Positions 48,724 through 56,314 of a DNA stretch of 64,000 nucleotides are shown here, one piece after another. The position numbers and the translations under genes are program-made. The stretch comes from Azospirillum brasilense (lineage in GTDB: Bacteria; Pseudomonadota; Alphaproteobacteria; Azospirillales; Azospirillaceae), in assembly GCF_005222205.1 (NCBI RefSeq), contig NZ_CP032345.1:685001-749000 (forward strand). Reading direction: 5' to 3'. The number at the start of each line of letters is the position of its first letter. Positions within the stretch are counted from its first letter, which is position 1. The notes under the pieces are model-generated. The model was not told the DNA's origin, made no database searches, and saw only the letters and a list, made by a program, of their open reading frames with translations.

Positions 48724-49140
48724 TCAGGGGGCGAGCTTCGCCAGCTCGACCTGGGCGCGCAGATCGATCTGATCGAGGATGTCGGCCAGCCGCGGATCGT
48801 CCACATGGACGCGGCGCGACTGCACCACCTTCACGAGGTCCATCAGCTTCTGCGCCGGGAGTGTGCCGGCGAGAAGCCCGTGCTGGATCTCCTCCAGCTT
48901 GTCGAGCATCTCCTCGGCGCGCATCTTGCCGCGCGAGGCGCGGGCCGTGGCGTCGTCCACCTCCTGCAACGCCAGCACGCTGGCGATGCCGGCCAGCGGC
49001 GCCGCGGCGTGGACGCCCTGGGCGCTGTTGGTCTCGCCGACGAGCTGCTTGGAAAAGGACGCACCGGACGAGCCTTCGGCCTTCCCCGTGCGCCGGACCG
49101 AGCTGCTGCCGCGAAGTTTTCCGGGGCCTTCGACTTTCAT
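48724..49140 (-). CDS. fliX: Flagellar assembly regulator FliX
   Basis: 138 residues from the ATG at 49140 (MKVEGPGKLRGSSSVRRTGKAEGSSG). The C-terminal half RAEEMLDKLEEIQHGLLAGTLPAQKLMDLVKVVQSRR (in parts) followed by LADILDQIDLRAQVELAKLAP is the FliX family signature. In Caulobacter FliX controls FlbD, the sigma-54 activator, coupling early basal-body assembly to later gene expression. It is divergent from flgI. A CtrA-like site lies upstream. The family is alphaproteobacterial. Confidence 0.9.
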   Translation of the reverse strand: MKVEGPGKLRGSSSVRRTGKAEGSSGASFSKQLVGETNSAQGVHAAAPLAGIASVLALQEVDDATARASRGKMRAEEMLDKLEEIQHGLLAGTLPAQKLMDLVKVVQSRRVHVDDPRLADILDQIDLRAQVELAKLAP

Positions 49141-49190
49141 GTTCCGTGCAACCGGTTTCGGAAAAGCGCGATACTCTAGATGGAAGCACC

Positions 49191-49205
49191 TTAACATCCG
49201 GTCAA
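49191..49205 (-). promoter_or_regulatory. CtrA-like site upstream of fliX
   Basis: TTAA-CATCCGG-TCAA, one mismatch to TTAA-N7-TTAA, 50 bases upstream of the fliX start. Read toward fliX it contains TTGACC, a good -35 element, so it would overlap the promoter. Confidence 0.5.
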
Positions 49206-49342
49206 GGTTTGCCGCAATCGGGCAAAAATTGCCCCGCTTCCGTGACATAAAGCGGTCGGACGCGGTGCCAATTTCCGGCCTTTTCATCCGGCGCCGCCGC
49301 TTCCCCTTGCCGATCCTGCCCTTCGCCTGCCGTCCGCGGCTC

Positions 49343-49357
49343 TGGCACGCCGTTTGT
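49343..49357 (+). promoter_or_regulatory. Sigma-54 promoter of flgI
   Basis: TGGCAC-GCCGT-TTGT, one mismatch to TGGCAC-N5-TTGC, ending 35 bases before the flgI ATG. It also excludes starts upstream of about 49369. Confidence 0.65.
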
Positions 49358-49392
49358 ATAGGAAGGGACAGCCGTTGAGGAGTGTCCCCGCC

Positions 49393-50556
49393 ATGACCGC
49401 CACCGCCCTGCCCCGTGCCATGATGCCGCGTGCCGCTCTCGTGCTGCGCGCGGTCGCGATGCTGGCGGCACTCGCCGCGGCGCTGCTGGCGCTGTCGGGC
49501 CCGGCCTCGGCCTCCTCGGCGCGGATCAAGGACGTGGTGGACGTCGAGGGCGTGCGCGACAACATGCTGATCGGCTATGGGCTGGTGGTCGGCCTGAACG
49601 GCACGGGCGACAGCCTCAACAACTCGCCCTTCACCGAGCAGAGCCTGGTCGGCATGCTGGAGCGCATGGGCGTCAACACCCGCGGCACCAACCTGCGCAC
49701 CAAGAACGTGGCGGCGGTGATGGTGACGGCGACCCTGCCGCCCTACTCGGCCCAGGGCACGCGCATCGACGCCACCGTGTCGGCGATGGGCGATTCGAAG
49801 AGCCTGCTCGGCGGCACGCTGCTGGTCACCCCGCTGCTGGGCGCCGACGGCGAGGTCTACGCCGTGGCCCAGGGGCCGATCGCGGTGTCCGGCTTCTCCG
49901 CCCAGGGCCAGGGGGCCAGCGTAACCCGCGGCGTCCCCACCTCGGGCCGCATCTCTTCGGGCGCCATCGTCGAGCGCGAGATCCAGTTCTCGCTGGCCGA
50001 GCTGCCGGTGCTGCGCCTGTCGCTGCGCAACCCGGACTTCACCACCGCCCAGCGCGTGGCCACCGCCATCAACATCCAGCTCCGCGGCAATCGGGCGCAG
50101 GCCACCGACCCGTCCTCGGTCCTGCTGAGCGTTCCGGAGGCGCGGCGCGGCGACATCGTCGGCCTGATCACCGAGATCGAGCAGCTCCGCGTCACCCCCG
50201 ATCAGGTCGCCCGGGTGGTGGTGGACGAGAAGTCCGGCGTGATCGTGATGGGCGAGAACGTCCGCATCTCCACCGTCGCCATCGCCCAAGGCAACCTGAC
50301 GATCCGCGTCACCGAGACGCCGCAGGTCAGCCAGCCCGGCCCCTTCAGCCAAGGCCAGACCGCGGTGGTGCCGCGCACCGACATCCAGGTGGACGACCAG
50401 TCCAACAACCGCCTCGCCGTGATGAATTCCGGAGTGACGCTCCAGGAGTTGGTACAATCCTTGAATGCGCTTGGCGTGGGTCCCCGGGACATGATCGCCA
50501 TCCTTCAGTCGATCAAGGCCGCCGGAGCCCTGCAGGCGGAGATCGAGGTGATCTGA
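49393..50556 (+). CDS. flgI: Flagellar P-ring protein FlgI
   Basis: 387 residues from the ATG at 49393, eleven bases after GAGGAG. Signal peptide about 1-37 (ALLALSGPASAS). Then RIKDVVDVEGVRDNMLIGYGLVVGLNGTGDSL (read as RIKDVVDVEGVR and GYGLVVGLNGTGD), KNVAAVMVTATLPPYSAQGTRIDATVS in parts, and the C-terminal VTLQELVQSLNALGVGPRDMIAILQSIKAAGALQAE pattern. All family motifs are present. It builds the peptidoglycan ring and is first in flgI-flgJ-flgN-like. Confidence 0.97.
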   Translation: MTATALPRAMMPRAALVLRAVAMLAALAAALLALSGPASASSARIKDVVDVEGVRDNMLIGYGLVVGLNGTGDSLNNSPFTEQSLVGMLERMGVNTRGTNLRTKNVAAVMVTATLPPYSAQGTRIDATVSAMGDSKSLLGGTLLVTPLLGADGEVYAVAQGPIAVSGFSAQGQGASVTRGVPTSGRISSGAIVEREIQFSLAELPVLRLSLRNPDFTTAQRVATAINIQLRGNRAQATDPSSVLLSVPEARRGDIVGLITEIEQLRVTPDQVARVVVDEKSGVIVMGENVRISTVAIAQGNLTIRVTETPQVSQPGPFSQGQTAVVPRTDIQVDDQSNNRLAVMNSGVTLQELVQSLNALGVGPRDMIAILQSIKAAGALQAEIEVI

Positions 50557-50963
50557 TGGATACGACGCTTTCCCTTCCCGGCCTTCCGCCCCCGCGCCTG
50601 CCCGCGGCCGCCGAGCGTGCGCAGAACGGCGCGCCCTCCGGCGCCCAGGCGGGGATCCGGACGGCGGTGCGGACCGATCTGGTCGATCCCAAGTCCGCGG
50701 AGAGCAGGGTGGACCCGGCGATCCGCGCCAAGATCCGCCAGTCCGCCAACGAGTTCGAGAGCGTCTTCGTCTCCCAGATGCTGGGCCACATGTTCGACGG
50801 GATCGAGGTCGACCAGACCTTCGGCGGCGGCCATGCCGAGGAGATGTTCCGCTCCATGCTGACCAACGAATACGGCAAGCAGGTGTCCCGCAGCGGCGGG
50901 TTCGGCATCGCCGATCAGGTTTACCGCGAGCTTCTGCGCGCACAGGAGGGCAACCATGGATAA
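50556..50963 (+). CDS. flgJ: Rod-binding protein FlgJ, short form
   Basis: 135 residues. Only the rod-binding N-terminal domain of FlgJ is present (SANEFESVFVSQMLGHMFDGI then TFGGGHAEEMFRSMLTNEYGKQVSRSGGFGIADQVY in parts); the C-terminal muramidase domain of gamma-proteobacterial FlgJ is absent, as is normal in alphaproteobacteria. Another cell-wall hydrolase must open the sacculus. The start overlaps the flgI stop codon by one base and its end overlaps the next gene by eight bases. Confidence 0.9.
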   Translation: MDTTLSLPGLPPPRLPAAAERAQNGAPSGAQAGIRTAVRTDLVDPKSAESRVDPAIRAKIRQSANEFESVFVSQMLGHMFDGIEVDQTFGGGHAEEMFRSMLTNEYGKQVSRSGGFGIADQVYRELLRAQEGNHG

Positions 50964-51471
50964 GGTCGACGTCCGTTTCCCGCAGCCGTCCAAGGCTCCC
51001 GCCGCCAATCTGCCCAAGAACGCGGAGGAGCGCGCGGTCGCGCTGGTCGAGCTGATGAACCGGCTGAGCGCGCATCTGGCGCGCGAGACCGAGGCGGTGA
51101 TGCGCCACTGCACCAGCGCCGAGCTGGCCCGGCTGGGGCGCGAGAAGCAGCCGATGATGCTGGTCTATGAAGAGGTGTCGCGCCTGCTGCGCGTGGACCG
51201 CGAGGGCATGGCCGCCCTGCCCGACGAGGCCAAGGCCGCGCTGCGCGAGGCGACGCGCGGCCTGTACGAGGCGTCCGCCGCCAACGCCGACGCGCTCCGC
51301 CGGAACAGCGCGGCGCAGAAGATCCTGGTGGACACGGTGGTCGGCGCCATCAACCGCGCCCGGCAGACCACCACCCCCGCCTACGGCACCGCCCCGGTTC
51401 CGCCCCGCGCGACCTACGTCACGCCGAGCCACGGGCCGTCCACCTCCGCCACGCTGAACACCCGGCTCTGA
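50956..51471 (+). CDS. FlgN-like flagellar protein
   Basis: 171 residues, mostly helical (residues 20-135; ERAVALVELMNRLSAHLARETEAVM, then LGREKQPMMLVYEEVSRLL), with a low-complexity Pro/Thr/Ser tail. This is the pattern of FlgN-type export chaperones for hook-associated proteins. It overlaps flgJ by eight bases. Similarity is by layout and position rather than by a sharp motif. Confidence 0.65.
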   Translation: MDKVDVRFPQPSKAPAANLPKNAEERAVALVELMNRLSAHLARETEAVMRHCTSAELARLGREKQPMMLVYEEVSRLLRVDREGMAALPDEAKAALREATRGLYEASAANADALRRNSAAQKILVDTVVGAINRARQTTTPAYGTAPVPPRATYVTPSHGPSTSATLNTRL

Positions 51472-51500
51472 TCCGCGTCGGCACCCTCAACATCCACGGG

Positions 51501-51526
51501 AAGGGCCGTCCGACCGGGCGGCCCTT
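51501..51526 (+). terminator. Hairpin after the flgI cluster
   Basis: Stem AAGGGCCG / CGGCCCTT with a ten-base loop, 30 bases past the stop codon of the FlgN-like gene. There is no long T run, so termination may be partial. Confidence 0.6.
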
Positions 51527-51639
51527 CGGCGTTGCCGGGTCCGGCAAGAAGCGCCGGTCACCCGGCGGAAATTGCCGCCTTGCGGACGGAACTGCCGGGC
51601 GCGGAGGCTCGAACGGACAGGCCGCCTCCGGACTGAAAC

Positions 51640-51654
51640 TGGCCCGTTAGTTGC
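51640..51654 (+). promoter_or_regulatory. Sigma-54 promoter of fliK
   Basis: TGGCCC-GTTAG-TTGC, one mismatch to TGGCAC-N5-TTGC, followed by T. It ends 42 bases before the fliK ATG at 51697. Confidence 0.72.
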
Positions 51655-51696
51655 TTCCGTACGGGGTGCACCTGTCCGCTTCGGGGAATCCCTTCC

Positions 51697-53729
51697 ATGG
51701 CCATCCAAACGACCGTCGCGCCCTCCGCGTTCGAAAGCCTGGTCAGGGGCCAGTCCTCCTCCAGCCAGAACACGGCCCCGCGAAGCGACAAGTTCGCCTC
51801 CATGATGGACCGGCTGATCAGCGAGGCCGCCACCCGCAAGCGCGATCAGGTCCAGGCGGAGACCGCGGCGCAGGACCGACGCAACGCCGCGGCGGGCGCC
51901 GCCGACCAAGCGGCCGCCAACAGGGCCGCCGACCGCAAGGCCGCGGAGCGCGACCCGCCGTCCCGCCCCGAGCCCATCCGCGCGGAGCCCGCCAAGCCGC
52001 GCCAGGCCTCCGAAGCGACGACCCATGCCGAGGCCCGCGCGGCTCGCAAGGACGAGGCCCAACGTGCCGCCGACCGCAGGGACGCCCGCGCGTCCGATGC
52101 GGCCAAGGCCGGCGACTCCGCCCACGCGACGCGCACCGAACGGCGGGAGGCCGCCGCCGCGGACCACGCCGCGGCGAAGGACGCGAAGGCCGCCAGCGCC
52201 AAGGCGGCGCAGGACGACGGCTCCGCCAAGCCGACGCCCGTCGACACCGCCTCCTTGGCCGACACGGCGGAGGAGGCTCCACCGGAGGAGTCCAGCGGCG
52301 CCATGGGCGATGGCGCCATGCAGGACGGCGCCGGCGATCAGGCGGCCGAGGATGGGAACGGTGAAGCCGTGATCCTCGACCTGACCGTCACCGTGACCGA
52401 AACCACGGTGGAGTTGATCACCGCCGACCAGTCCAGCACCCTGACCGACATGCAGGCCGCCCTGTCGCTGGCCGTCGCCCCGGTGGCCATCGGCACACCG
52501 GATGGCGAAACCGACAAGAATGATGACGCCGCTGCCGTCGGCGCGGTCGATGCGGCGGCTCCGGCCGAGGCCACCCCCCCGGCGCCCCGACTCCGGACGG
52601 CGCGGGAGCCCCTTCGGCCGTTGACGCCGCTGCCGCCGAAGCCGCTTTGGCCGCTGCCCTGGCCACCACCGCCGCTCCTCATCAGGACGGAAAGGCCAAG
52701 GCCGCCACCGACGAATCCGTGAAGGCCACGGCCAAGCCGGTCGCCGAAGCGCCTCCGGCGCTGGCGGACGTCGCGCCGGTGCCGGCCGTCCCGGCGGGCG
52801 GGCCGGCGACCGAGGTGCCCGCGTCCCACGCCGAGGCCAGGGACGCCGCCGCCAGGGACAAGCCGGCGCAGGCCGCCGACGCGCTGCCCTCCGGCGCCCT
52901 CCCCCTCGCCGACCTGCCGAACGACGACAACGCGCCGCTGCCGCAGACCCTGACCGATCTCGCCGCGGCCAAGGCCAAGAGCACGACCCGGACCGGTGCC
53001 GACGGCGATGCCGGAGCCAACGCCGGCAACCGCGGAAACCAGGACCCGAACGGCAACGCCGCCCTGGCCCAGCCGCCGGCGCCCCAGGCACCGGTTGCCG
53101 ACCCGGCAAAGCCTGCCGGGCAAAGCGCGTTCCTGACCGCCGCCGCGGCGGCTGCGGACGCGCCGCCGCCGGCCGATGGCTCCCCGCACGCCACCACCCC
53201 GACGCACCCCGTCTTCGCCGGGATCGAGGGTGTGCACACGGCGAGCGGCGTCGAGACGGGGCTGACCACCGCCCAGCTCCGCCCGTCCCGCGGATCCGCC
53301 GGCCTGCCGATGGGCGTGCAGGAACAGGTGGCCGTCCACATCAGCAGGAACGTGTCGGACGGCAATGACCAGTTCACCATCAACCTGCGCCCCGCCGAGT
53401 TGGGCCGCATCGACATCAAGCTGGAGATCGGCCAGGACGGGCGGGTCACCGCGTCGGTCGCCGTGGAAAAGGCCCAGACCCTCGAACTTCTGCAGCGCGA
53501 CAGCCGCAATCTGGAACGCGCCTTGCAAGACGCCGGTCTGAAGGCGGACAGCAACAGCCTCAACTTCAGCCTGCGCGGCGAAGGCGGCCAATCGTTCCAG
53601 GAGTCGGGACGGCAAGGCGGCTCGGGCCGGCGAGGCCGCGGCTTCGGCGGCGGCGGTGACGAGGGGGAGGATGCGCAGGCCGCCTACACCCTGACGCTGG
53701 CCCCCGGCCGCGTCGACATCCAAGCCTGA
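51697..53729 (+). pseudogene. fliK: Flagellar hook-length control protein FliK, split by a -1 frameshift
   Basis: One gene read in two frames. The first part (51697 to about 52580) codes for an Ala/Asp/Lys-rich, probably disordered N terminus (MAIQTTVAPSAFESLVRGQ). After a run of seven C at 52574-52580 the frame turns to Pro/Leu/Arg junk and stops at 52722. The -1 frame carries on sensibly (TPDGAGAPSAVDAAAAEA) to 53729 and holds the FliK C-terminal domain (FTINLRPAELGRIDIKLEIGQDGRVTASV in parts). Joined length is about 677 residues. One more C would restore the frame. Causes: sequencing error, slippage/phase variation or programmed frameshifting. Without the C domain, hook-length control and the export switch would fail. 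Confidence 0.85.
52574..52580 (+). other. Poly-C tract at the fliK frame break
   Basis: Seven consecutive C in GCC-ACC-CCC-CCG. A -1 slip at CCC-CCG keeps both tRNAs paired, so the tract could act as a ribosomal slippery site as well as a replication-slippage site. Confidence 0.75.
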
Positions 53730-53769
53730 TTCAAACCAGCTGCAGCCATTCCAGCGAAGGACGACGACC

Positions 53770-54498
53770 ATGGCCACCACCAACACCGACTACGGCAGCA
53801 GCTGGAACCTGAACCAGACCAAGACGAAGACCGACACCTCCACCAAGACCACCAAGACCGCCGACGAGCAGAAGCTCGACACCGCGGTGAAGGGGCTGGG
53901 CGACAATTTCGAGCATTTCCTGAAGCTGCTGACCACGCAGATGCAGAACCAGGACCCGCTGAAGCCCATGGACACGAACGACATGACCAAGCAGCTGGTC
54001 GATTTCGCGAACGTGGAACAGAACATCGGGACCAACAGCCGCCTGGACAAGCTGCTGAAGCTGCAGAACGCCTCGACCAACTCGACCAACCTCGCCTATC
54101 TGGGCCGCACCGTCACCTTCGAGGGCGACAGCTTCGACTACACCCAGGGCATGACGGCGGCCCCGCTGGCCTACGAGCTGGAGAAGTCCGCCAAGTCGGT
54201 GCGGGTGGACATCCTGGACAGCAAGAACCGCGTCGTCCGGTCGATGACCGGGGAGACCACCGCGGGCATCAAGCATGTGGTGAACTGGGACTTCAAGGAC
54301 GACGGCGGCAACGCGGTCCAGCCGGGCCAGTACCGACTGAACATCGCCCCGGTGTCCGAGAAGAAGGACGACATCATCAAGGCGACCCCCTTCACCTTCG
54401 GCACGGTCAGCGGCATCGGGTCCAACAAGGAAGGCGAGACGGTGGTCTCCGTCGGCAGCGTCGAGGTTCCGCTCTCCAAGCTTTCCAAGGTGTACTGA
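53770..54498 (+). CDS. flgD: Flagellar hook assembly protein FlgD
   Basis: 242 residues. A Thr/Lys-rich N-terminal tail is followed by the FlgD core FEHFLKLLTTQMQNQDPLKPMD and DMTKQLVDFANVEQ, then a tudor/Fn3-like C-terminal part (YLGRTVTFEGDSF, YELEKSAKSVRVDIL, NWDFKDDGGNAVQPGQYRL). FlgD is the hook cap scaffold and is exported. GAAGGA lies upstream of the start. It is 40 bases after fliK, so both are read from the same sigma-54 promoter. Confidence 0.95.
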   Translation: MATTNTDYGSSWNLNQTKTKTDTSTKTTKTADEQKLDTAVKGLGDNFEHFLKLLTTQMQNQDPLKPMDTNDMTKQLVDFANVEQNIGTNSRLDKLLKLQNASTNSTNLAYLGRTVTFEGDSFDYTQGMTAAPLAYELEKSAKSVRVDILDSKNRVVRSMTGETTAGIKHVVNWDFKDDGGNAVQPGQYRLNIAPVSEKKDDIIKATPFTFGTVSGIGSNKEGETVVSVGSVEVPLSKLSKVY

Positions 54499-54545
54499 GG
54501 GTCTCGCCCTCACCCTCACAGGCGTCGTCCAAACGCATGGAAAAT

Positions 54546-54588
54546 GGCATGGGCATGGGTCCGGGTGGGCCAATGCGCCATGCCTTTT
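54546..54588 (+). terminator. Terminator of the fliK-flgD unit
   Basis: Stem GGCATGG / CCATGCC with a long inner hairpin-prone loop, followed by TTTT, 48 bases past the flgD stop codon. Confidence 0.65.
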
Positions 54589-54600
54589 ATGCTTAAAACA

Positions 54601-54628
54601 TTAACCCTATCGTTTAGGCTTTTGTTAA
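54601..54628 (+). promoter_or_regulatory. CtrA-like sites upstream of sciP
   Basis: TTAG-GCTTTTG-TTAA (54614-54628), one mismatch to TTAA-N7-TTAA, lies 63 bases before the start used for sciP. A half site TTAACC at 54601-54606 is just upstream. In Caulobacter the sciP gene is itself driven by CtrA and SciP then blocks CtrA, which would make this a feedback loop. Confidence 0.5.
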
Positions 54629-54691
54629 GCGGAGAAGGGGTAGGTTACCACCAAATCGTGGAATACACTGCTGATGGTGGAGCGTCCGCGC

Positions 54692-55036
54692 ATGTCATCT
54701 CGCGAGCTTGAAATGAGCGACGATGGCTCCAGTGGAGCGTCGGTCATCGGTCCAGCAGGACGGCCGATGACAGAAAATGATCTTCCCCCTCCGGACACCA
54801 AGCGCTGGGTGATGCGGCGCAAGGCGGAGGTTGTGGCCGGCGTGCGTTCGGGGCTGATCAGCCTCGAGGAGGCGTGCCGCCGCTACACCCTGTCCGTAGA
54901 AGAGTTCCTGTCCTGGCAACGGCTGATCGACAGCCACGGCATGCGGGGCCTGCGCGCCACGCGGCTGCAGGACTATCGTGGGAACCAGCCGCCGCCGTCC
55001 GTGCGCAGCCGCATGGCCAGCACCGCCGCCGAATAA
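54692..55036 (+). CDS. sciP: CtrA inhibitor SciP (DUF1153)
   Basis: 114 residues from the ATG at 54692, nine bases after GGAG; ATGs at 54674 and 54713 are alternatives. The conserved block runs from VIGPAGRPMTENDLPPPDTKRW through RRKAEVVAGVRSGLISLEEACRRY to SVEEFLSWQRLIDSHGMRGLRATRLQ (in parts), a helix-turn-helix fold of the DUF1153/SciP family. In Caulobacter SciP binds CtrA at its promoters and blocks transcription in G1. The family is alphaproteobacterial. It follows the flagellar gene block and has CtrA-like sites upstream. Confidence 0.9.
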   Translation: MSSRELEMSDDGSSGASVIGPAGRPMTENDLPPPDTKRWVMRRKAEVVAGVRSGLISLEEACRRYTLSVEEFLSWQRLIDSHGMRGLRATRLQDYRGNQPPPSVRSRMASTAAE

Positions 55037-55253
55037 GCGCCTCGCGCGCCGTCCGACCGGACCAGACCGCCGCAGGCCCGCCCTGCGGCGTCGTTGTTTT
55101 GTGGCCGACCCATATCCGGCGGGCGTTTTCCGTCCCGACATTTTGCGTCCCGGCAGCTTTGCAATTTTTGCGTGGCAGGTATCGCTTTCGTTCCCGCCTC
55201 GCAAAGATTAACGCTGGGCGGCTAGGCAACCCTCGACGGGAGTTCACAGCCCC

Positions 55254-55709
55254 ATGCGCTATCTGGACGATCTGACCTCCGGCGACCGCTTCACCGGCGG
55301 GCCGGTGACCGTGACGGAGGAGGACATCGTCGCCTTCGCGCGGCAATTCGACCCACAACCCTTCCATCTCGACCCCGAGGCGGCACGGGACAGCGTCTTC
55401 GGTGGGTTGGCGGCGAGCGGCTGGCACACCGCCGGGCTGACCATGCGGATGATCGTCACGGGGAACGGCGCACTCGCCGGCGGCTTCGTCGGGATGGGGG
55501 TGGAGGACATCCGCTGGCCCATGCCCACCCGCCCCGGCGACGTGCTGCGCATCGAGAGCGAGATCCTGGAAGTCCGCGTCTCGGCCAAGCGCCCCGACCG
55601 CGGCATCGCCCGGGTGCGCACCACCACGCTCAACCAGGACGGCGCGGTCGTCCAGCAAATGACCGCGAACCTGCTCGTCCCCCGCCGCCCCGGCGCGGAT
55701 CCGGCGTGA
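55254..55709 (+). CDS. MaoC-like hydratase/dehydratase
   Basis: 151 residues, a single hot-dog domain. DLTSGDRFTGGPVTVTEEDIVAFARQFDPQPFHLDPEAA in parts holds the hydratase-2 motif, with Asp and His (DPQPFH) as catalytic pair; ASGWHTAGLTMRMIV follows. MaoC-type enzymes hydrate enoyl-CoA thioesters; the substrate here is not known. A GGGAG lies about eleven bases before the ATG. A terminator follows. Confidence 0.88.
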   Translation: MRYLDDLTSGDRFTGGPVTVTEEDIVAFARQFDPQPFHLDPEAARDSVFGGLAASGWHTAGLTMRMIVTGNGALAGGFVGMGVEDIRWPMPTRPGDVLRIESEILEVRVSAKRPDRGIARVRTTTLNQDGAVVQQMTANLLVPRRPGADPA

Positions 55710-55732
55710 TCGCGCAAGCGAAGCCCCAAACG

Positions 55733-55765
55733 CACAAAGGGCCGCCCGAGGGCAGCCCTTTTGTG
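55733..55765 (+). terminator. Terminator of the MaoC gene
   Basis: Stem CACAAAGGGC / GCCCTTTTGTG with a one-base bulge and a T-rich 3' arm, 24 bases past the stop codon. On the minus strand it could also end the tRNA-Lys transcript. Confidence 0.75.
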
Positions 55766-55796
55766 TGCATCTCTGTCGCGCCGTCGGTGGGAATGG

Positions 55797-55869
<73 letters not shown>

Positions 55870-55948
55870 ATTCCCATCCGGATGTTGAAACAACCGGCGG
55901 CGTGAAAGGGGCCCTGGGAACGATCCCTCTCGATCCGGAAAGTGATGG

Positions 55949-56021
<73 letters not shown>

Positions 56022-56136
56022 ATCACTTCTCGTTCACACCGGCACCGGATCCTTCGTCTCTGCGTCAGGGGGTGCCTGACCGTATCGACTAGGGTTCCTG
56101 TCCGGCCAAGCCGTCGTCCCGGCCGGTGTGGCGCGG

Positions 56137-56165
56137 TTTATAGCGAAGGGTCCGGGGCTTGTCGA
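56137..56165 (-). promoter_or_regulatory. Promoter of the tRNA-Lys pair
   Basis: On the minus strand, -35 element TCGACA (complement of 56160-56165), 17-base spacer and -10 element TATAAA (complement of 56137-56142). It lies 116 bases before the first tRNA. Confidence 0.6.
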
Positions 56166-56314
56166 TACCAAAATGGATAGGATCGCATTTTTTTGCGGGG
56201 CTCGTTCCGGCTCCGCATTCACCCCTCAAAACCGCCCTCTTTGGCCGCCTTCTTTGACAGCCCGCCAAGCCCGGCGCTATCACCCTTGCCCAGCGGATGG
56301 AAGGAGTGGAGACG

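Noticed and set aside
48724..51432. 902-codon minus-strand frame containing fliX
   Set aside because: Only the last 138 codons (fliX) are conserved. The rest is antisense to flgI, flgJ and the FlgN-like gene.
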